Shown here: positions 5,520 through 8,140 of the stretch, piece after piece
Layout of the letters: every line of letters starts with the position of its first letter
Position numbering within the stretch: the stretch's first letter is position 1
Assembly (NCBI GenBank): GCA_027489135.1
Contig: JAIYAI010000291.1
Coordinates: 1-8,140 of the forward strand
Length of the DNA: 8,140 nucleotides
Reading direction: 5' to 3'
Source of the DNA: Acetobacteraceae bacterium
GTDB taxonomy: Bacteria > Pseudomonadota > Alphaproteobacteria > Acetobacterales > Acetobacteraceae
Translations under genes and position numbers: made by a program
The notes under the pieces: generated by a model
The model's input: the letters and a program-made list of their open reading frames with translations, nothing else
What the model was told of the DNA's origin: nothing
Database searches by the model: none

Positions 5520-6872
5520 ATGATGCCGCGCAGCCCCGCCAGCCAGGGCGACCCCGTCGAGGCCGCCCTGGCCCTTGCGCGGAAGGTCGCCCCCGATCTC
5601 GACAGCGTCCTCCTCACCCTCGTCACCGATCCCGATACGCAGGACCTGCTGCGCCCCGGCGGGCCGGACCTTGCGACCTCGGCCGCGGTGACGCGCGCGG
5701 TGGCCGCGGAACTCGCCGATGCGGGGGTGGAGATCGTCGTGCAGGTGGCGCAGCGCGCCGCGCTCCGCCGCTGGCTGCAGGACCGGCCGGACGAGCCCGC
5801 GACGCGGCTCGGCTGGGTCGACCGCGGCGGGCTGATCCGCGGGGCGGAGGCGCACCGGCTGCTGAACATCCCGCCGCCGCCCAAGGCGAAGCCGCCCGCG
5901 CTGGGCCGCGCGCCGGGGCCGGTCGCGGACCGCCTGCTGCGCGCCTTCGCCGCCGAGGACGATCCGGGTTTCGAGGACCTCGCCGGTGCGCTGGTCGCGG
6001 CGGGGCGGGACGACGTGCTCGACCTCGCGCTCCGCAAGCTGACCGATGCGGAGGGCGAGGAGGCAGCGGCCGAGCTGGAGGCCGAGCTGCTGGCGGTGGC
6101 GGAGGCGGCGGCGATCGGCCCCTCCGGCTGGGCCGCGCTGGTCGCGCTGCCGGTCGCGGTGCAGACCGACGCGCTGCCCGACGCCGTGGCGCTGGGGGAG
6201 AGCCTGGTCGCCTCCGGCGCCGTGCCGGCGGACTTCGAGATCCGCTTCCTCGCGGACTGGCGCGACCCGGAGGCGATCGCCGCCCTCTCCCCCACCGCGC
6301 TGCGGCGCGTGCTGCTGGCGCTGGTCGCGGGGGAGGAGCCGGCGGACCTGCCGCCCGGCGACACCGACCTGCTGCAGAGCCGCGGCTTCGCGGTGCTGCT
6401 CGGCCTGCAGCTCGACTGGGAGATCCCCACCTGGGACGCCATCGCCGCCCGCGGCGGGCTGCCGGAGGAGGAGGACGCGGAAGCGGTCGAGGAGGCCGCC
6501 GCGCTCCGCTTCGACGCCTGGCGCGCCACGACCTTCGAGCGGCTCGGCAACTGCGTGCCGCTGGCGATCGTGCCGCCGTCGGAGGCCGGTGCGGAGATCG
6601 CCGAGTTCCTCGACGAGGCGGAGGAACAGGCCGGCGGGATCGAGGAGATCCAGGACTTCATCGCCGTCGGCCGGCAGGAGGCCGGGCGCGACGACATCGT
6701 CTGCCGCGCCACCATCACCGGCGAGGACCTGGAACTCGCGCTCTACACCGAGCGCGGGCGCTACCTCGACAGCATCACCATGCCCGCGGAACGCCTGCCC
6801 GTGCCGGTCGCGGAGATGCTGCCGCTGGTCGCGTCCCTGGTGACGCTGGTGAAGGACGTGCCGGGGCGCTGA
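5520..6872 (+). CDS. Uncharacterised acidic protein, about 450 residues
   Basis: I do not recognise this protein. The frame has strong GC bias at third codon positions and a natural amino-acid mix, unlike the Arg/His-rich opposite-strand frames. It has no signal peptide or membrane segment and looks cytoplasmic. By my count it has about 79 Asp/Glu against 38 Lys/Arg, with only five Lys and two Cys (345, 395). Residues 10-115 look all-helical, ending in RLGWVDRGGLIRGAEAHRLL. A proline-rich linker (117-134) follows. Residues 135-310 are again helical with leucine/alanine repeats, suggesting HEAT- or ARM-like packing. An acidic hinge at 316-325 leads to a C-terminal domain (about 326-450) with mixed alpha/beta character, including IVCRATITGEDLELALYTERGRYLDSITM (given here only as the 393-421 region, key residues Cys395 and Glu402-Asp403). 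ATG at 5520 is followed by a second ATG; GGAA lies seven bases ahead. It diverges from the RTX gene and may share its control. Confidence 0.72.
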   Translation: MMPRSPASQGDPVEAALALARKVAPDLDSVLLTLVTDPDTQDLLRPGGPDLATSAAVTRAVAAELADAGVEIVVQVAQRAALRRWLQDRPDEPATRLGWVDRGGLIRGAEAHRLLNIPPPPKAKPPALGRAPGPVADRLLRAFAAEDDPGFEDLAGALVAAGRDDVLDLALRKLTDAEGEEAAAELEAELLAVAEAAAIGPSGWAALVALPVAVQTDALPDAVALGESLVASGAVPADFEIRFLADWRDPEAIAALSPTALRRVLLALVAGEEPADLPPGDTDLLQSRGFAVLLGLQLDWEIPTWDAIAARGGLPEEEDAEAVEEAAALRFDAWRATTFERLGNCVPLAIVPPSEAGAEIAEFLDEAEEQAGGIEEIQDFIAVGRQEAGRDDIVCRATITGEDLELALYTERGRYLDSITMPAERLPVPVAEMLPLVASLVTLVKDVPGR

Positions 6873-6873
6873 G

Positions 6874-6992
6874 GCCGCGTCATGCGCAGCGCACGAAGGG
6901 TCCACCTTCGTGCCCTCAAGCGCCGGCGCTTCGCTTGGCTCGCCGCCCTGGCGGCGGGCCGCAGTCGCGGCCCCGGCCTGCTGCGCAGGCCG
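6874..6992. repeat. Second array of inverted repeats in a convergent intergenic gap
   Basis: Five stem-loops follow one another almost without spacing: 6891-6913 (9 bp); 6918-6931 (AAGCGCC directly joined to GGCGCTT); 6941-6956 (CGCCGCC/GGCGGCG around CT); 6956-6973 (GGGCCGC/GCGGCCC, AGTC loop); and 6974-6992 (CGGCCTGC/GCAGGCCG, TGC loop). A weak AGGTT/AACCT pair follows at 6994-7005. The gap opens with GCCGCGTCATGCG (6874-6886), identical to 3802-3814 in the first gap, and contains GCTTGGCT followed by CGCCGC (6933-6946), close to 3792-3806. No credible coding frame lies here. Confidence 0.65.
6891..6913. terminator. Stem-loop after the 450-residue gene
   Basis: GCACGAAGG (6891-6899) and CCTTCGTGC (6905-6913) are exact reverse complements around a GTCCA loop, 18 bases after the stop codon. 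No T-run follows. It probably acts in 3' end formation or mRNA protection and is the first of five hairpins in this gap. Confidence 0.45.
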
Positions 6993-7018
6993 CAGGTTGG
7001 AACCTCGTCCGCCGGGTA

Positions 7019-7681
7019 TCAGGCCGCCATGGCGTCGCGGTAGCCCTGCCGCGCTGTGGCGTAGCGCGCCTCCGACTTCTCGACGATCGCCTTCGGCGCG
7101 CGCGAGGGATGGCCGGCGTCGAAGGGCGGCGCCGGGTCGTACTCGATCCCGAGCTGGACGGCCTGCGCCACTTCGGCGCCGGCGACCTCGGCCAGCACGC
7201 TCAGGCCGAAATCGATGCCGCTGGTCACGCCGCCGGCGGTGATCAGCTTGCCGTCGCGCACGATGCGCCCGCGCGTCGGCTCGGCGCCGCAGATGTCGAG
7301 GATGTCGACATAGGCCCAGTGCGTCGTCGCCTTCTTGCCCTGCAGCAGCCCCGCCTTGCCGAGCAGGAAGGCGCCGGTGCAGACGGAGGTCACCCAGCGC
7401 GCGCCCTCCGCCTGGCGCTTCACGAAGGCGACGGTCTCGTCATCCGCCATGGCGCCGGCGACGCCGAAGCCGCCGGGGATGCAGATCAGGTCGAGCTGCG
7501 GCGCCTCGGCGAAGGTGCCGGTGGGCACCAGGCCGAGCCCGCAGTCGGACGGCACCGGATCCTTCGTCTTGGCCAGGATGTGCACCTTGCTGTCCGGCAT
7601 GCGGTGCAGCACCTGCAGCGGGCCCGTGAAGTCGAGCTGCGTGAGATTGGGAAACAGCACGAAACCGATCTGCATCGTCAT
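7019..7681 (-). CDS. DJ-1/PfpI family protein, isonitrile hydratase-like
   Basis: The 220-residue product is a single DJ-1/PfpI domain and closely follows the Pseudomonas isonitrile hydratase InhA pattern as I remember it. It begins QIGFVLFPNLTQLDFTGP with Asp17 in the active-site position, continues with LDLICIPGGFGV (63-74), then TSVCTGAFLLGKAGLL (98-113) with nucleophile Cys101 at the elbow, ATTHWAY (118-124), and ITAGGVTSGIDFGL (147-160). Length is that of the enzyme, without a fused DNA-binding domain. The known reaction converts isonitriles to N-substituted formamides, but many family members have other or unknown substrates, so the enzyme name is tentative. The ATG at 7681 has AGGAG seven bases ahead; an in-frame ATG at 7675 is worse placed. 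It overlaps the upstream regulator gene by four bases (ATGA), so the two form one translationally coupled operon. Transcription converges on the 450-residue gene. Confidence 0.87.
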   Translation of the reverse strand: MTMQIGFVLFPNLTQLDFTGPLQVLHRMPDSKVHILAKTKDPVPSDCGLGLVPTGTFAEAPQLDLICIPGGFGVAGAMADDETVAFVKRQAEGARWVTSVCTGAFLLGKAGLLQGKKATTHWAYVDILDICGAEPTRGRIVRDGKLITAGGVTSGIDFGLSVLAEVAGAEVAQAVQLGIEYDPAPPFDAGHPSRAPKAIVEKSEARYATARQGYRDAMAA

Positions 7682-8140
7682 GCGGGAACTCCTTCTGTCC
7701 GGGATTGGGCCGTCTGGGATTGGGCTGTCCGGAAATGCGCGCGGAAATCGCGCGGGGTGGTGCCGAGGGCGCGGGCGAAGGCGCGGTCCATCCGGCGCAG
7801 CGTGCCGAAGCCGGCCTGGCGCGCCACCGCCTCGATCGGCGCGGCGCTGTCGAGCAGCAGGCGCCGCGCGGCGTCGAGGCGCACGCGTTCCACGAACTCC
7901 GCCGGGCTGACGCCGAGGTGGCGGCGGAACAGGCGCGTCAGGCTGCGCGGGGCGCAGGACGCGGCCTCGGCCATGGTCTCGATCCGCCAGTCCGCCTCGG
8001 GGGCGGCGCCGATGCGCGCGGCGAGGCGGCCGAGGCGGGGTTCGGCCGTGCCGGCGCTGGCCAGGGCTTCCGCGTATTGCCGCTGCCCGCCGAGGCGCAC
8101 CCGCTGGATCACGTGGTGCCGCGCCAGCGCGAGCGCGAGA
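7678..8140 (-). CDS. GlxA-type AraC family transcriptional regulator, C-terminal part (5' end outside window)
   Basis: The frame stays open to the right edge. The only nearby start-like codon, a GTG at 8112, falls within conserved sequence, so the gene is cut by the window. Reading from the edge, LALALARHHVIQRVRLGGQRQY matches the linker of GlxA-type regulators, in which an N-terminal DJ-1/PfpI-like domain precedes the DNA-binding domain; the N-terminal domain itself is therefore inferred. The AraC domain is complete: first helix-turn-helix at ETMAEAASCAPRSLTRLFRR, then HLGVSPAEFVERVRLDAARRLL, second helix-turn-helix at PIEAVARQAGFGTLRRMDRAF, then ARALGTTPRDFRAHF. A tail with a duplicated AQS(Q/R)T follows. 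The stop overlaps the start of the isonitrile hydratase-like gene by four bases, so it is cotranscribed with its probable target or partner enzyme. Confidence 0.88.
   Translation of the reverse strand, partial: LALALARHHVIQRVRLGGQRQYAEALASAGTAEPRLGRLAARIGAAPEADWRIETMAEAASCAPRSLTRLFRRHLGVSPAEFVERVRLDAARRLLLDSAAPIEAVARQAGFGTLRRMDRAFARALGTTPRDFRAHFRTAQSQTAQSRTEGVPA
7689..7693 (-). promoter_or_regulatory. Ribosome binding site of the DJ-1/PfpI gene
   Basis: On the minus strand AGGAG stands seven bases before the ATG at 7681, inside the end of the regulator gene. It fixes the start at 7681 rather than 7675. Confidence 0.7.
7701..7730. repeat. Two tandem 15-bp units at the 3' end of the regulator gene
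   Basis: gggattgggccgtct (7701-7715) is followed at once by gggattgggctgtcc (7716-7730), differing at two positions. On the minus strand it adds a repeated Ala-Gln-Ser-(Gln/Arg)-Thr to the regulator's C-terminal tail, after the DNA-binding domain. This looks like a recent in-frame duplication in a non-essential tail. Confidence 0.75.

Noticed and set aside
4826..6905. Long minus-strand frames of 540 and 630 residues across the divergent gap and the 450-residue gene
   Set aside because: Their low-complexity Ser/Arg/Ala or Arg/Gly/His translations have no domain pattern. One runs through the RTX gene in the wrong frame. The plus-strand frame has the proper third-position GC bias.
7678..8112. 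A stand-alone 144-residue AraC protein starting at GTG 8112, split from the DJ-1 domain of the next gene
   Set aside because: The frame continues in conserved GlxA-type linker sequence to the window edge, so the gene is truncated by the window rather than short.

Overview
The window is very GC-rich throughout, with G or C at almost every third codon position. Gene content and protein style fit an alphaproteobacterium, most plausibly of the Acetobacteraceae (Roseomonas-like). That placement is an inference from composition and from resemblance of the proteins to remembered families, not from a marker gene. There is no rRNA, tRNA, CRISPR array, insertion sequence or prophage gene, and both edges cut through genes.

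Layout: (1) 1-1039 (+) is the C-terminal part of an AsmA-family envelope protein, open at the left edge. (2) 1148-2545 (+) is an M20-family zinc dipeptidase with a complete set of metal and catalytic residues. (3) 2604-3190 (+) is a HicA/HicB toxin-antitoxin pair joined by a stop/start overlap, with a candidate operator palindrome just upstream and a short terminator-like hairpin downstream. (4) 3298-3678 (+) is a small VOC-superfamily (glyoxalase-like) protein. (5) 3679-3924 is a non-coding gap between convergent genes, filled with six inverted repeats. (6) 3925-5352 (-) is an RTX protein with 26 recognisable nonapeptides, a PKD-like N-terminal segment and a type I secretion-type C-terminus. 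(7) 5353-5519 is a divergent promoter gap. (8) 5520-6872 (+) is a strongly acidic 450-residue protein that I do not recognise. (9) 6873-7018 is a second non-coding gap between convergent genes, also packed with hairpins and sharing sequence blocks with the first. (10) 7019-7681 (-) is a DJ-1/PfpI protein close to isonitrile hydratase. Its start overlaps the stop of (11) 7678-8140 (-), the C-terminal part of a GlxA-type AraC-family regulator, open at the right edge.

Functionally the window looks like ordinary chromosomal accessory and housekeeping DNA rather than one pathway. Two small units clearly work as units: hicA-hicB (mRNA-targeting toxin and its antitoxin/repressor) and the regulator plus DJ-1 enzyme operon. 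The best candidates for something undescribed are the pair of hairpin arrays with shared sequence blocks, both lying between convergent genes, and the unrecognised acidic protein divergent from the RTX gene. I found no convincing new multi-gene system.
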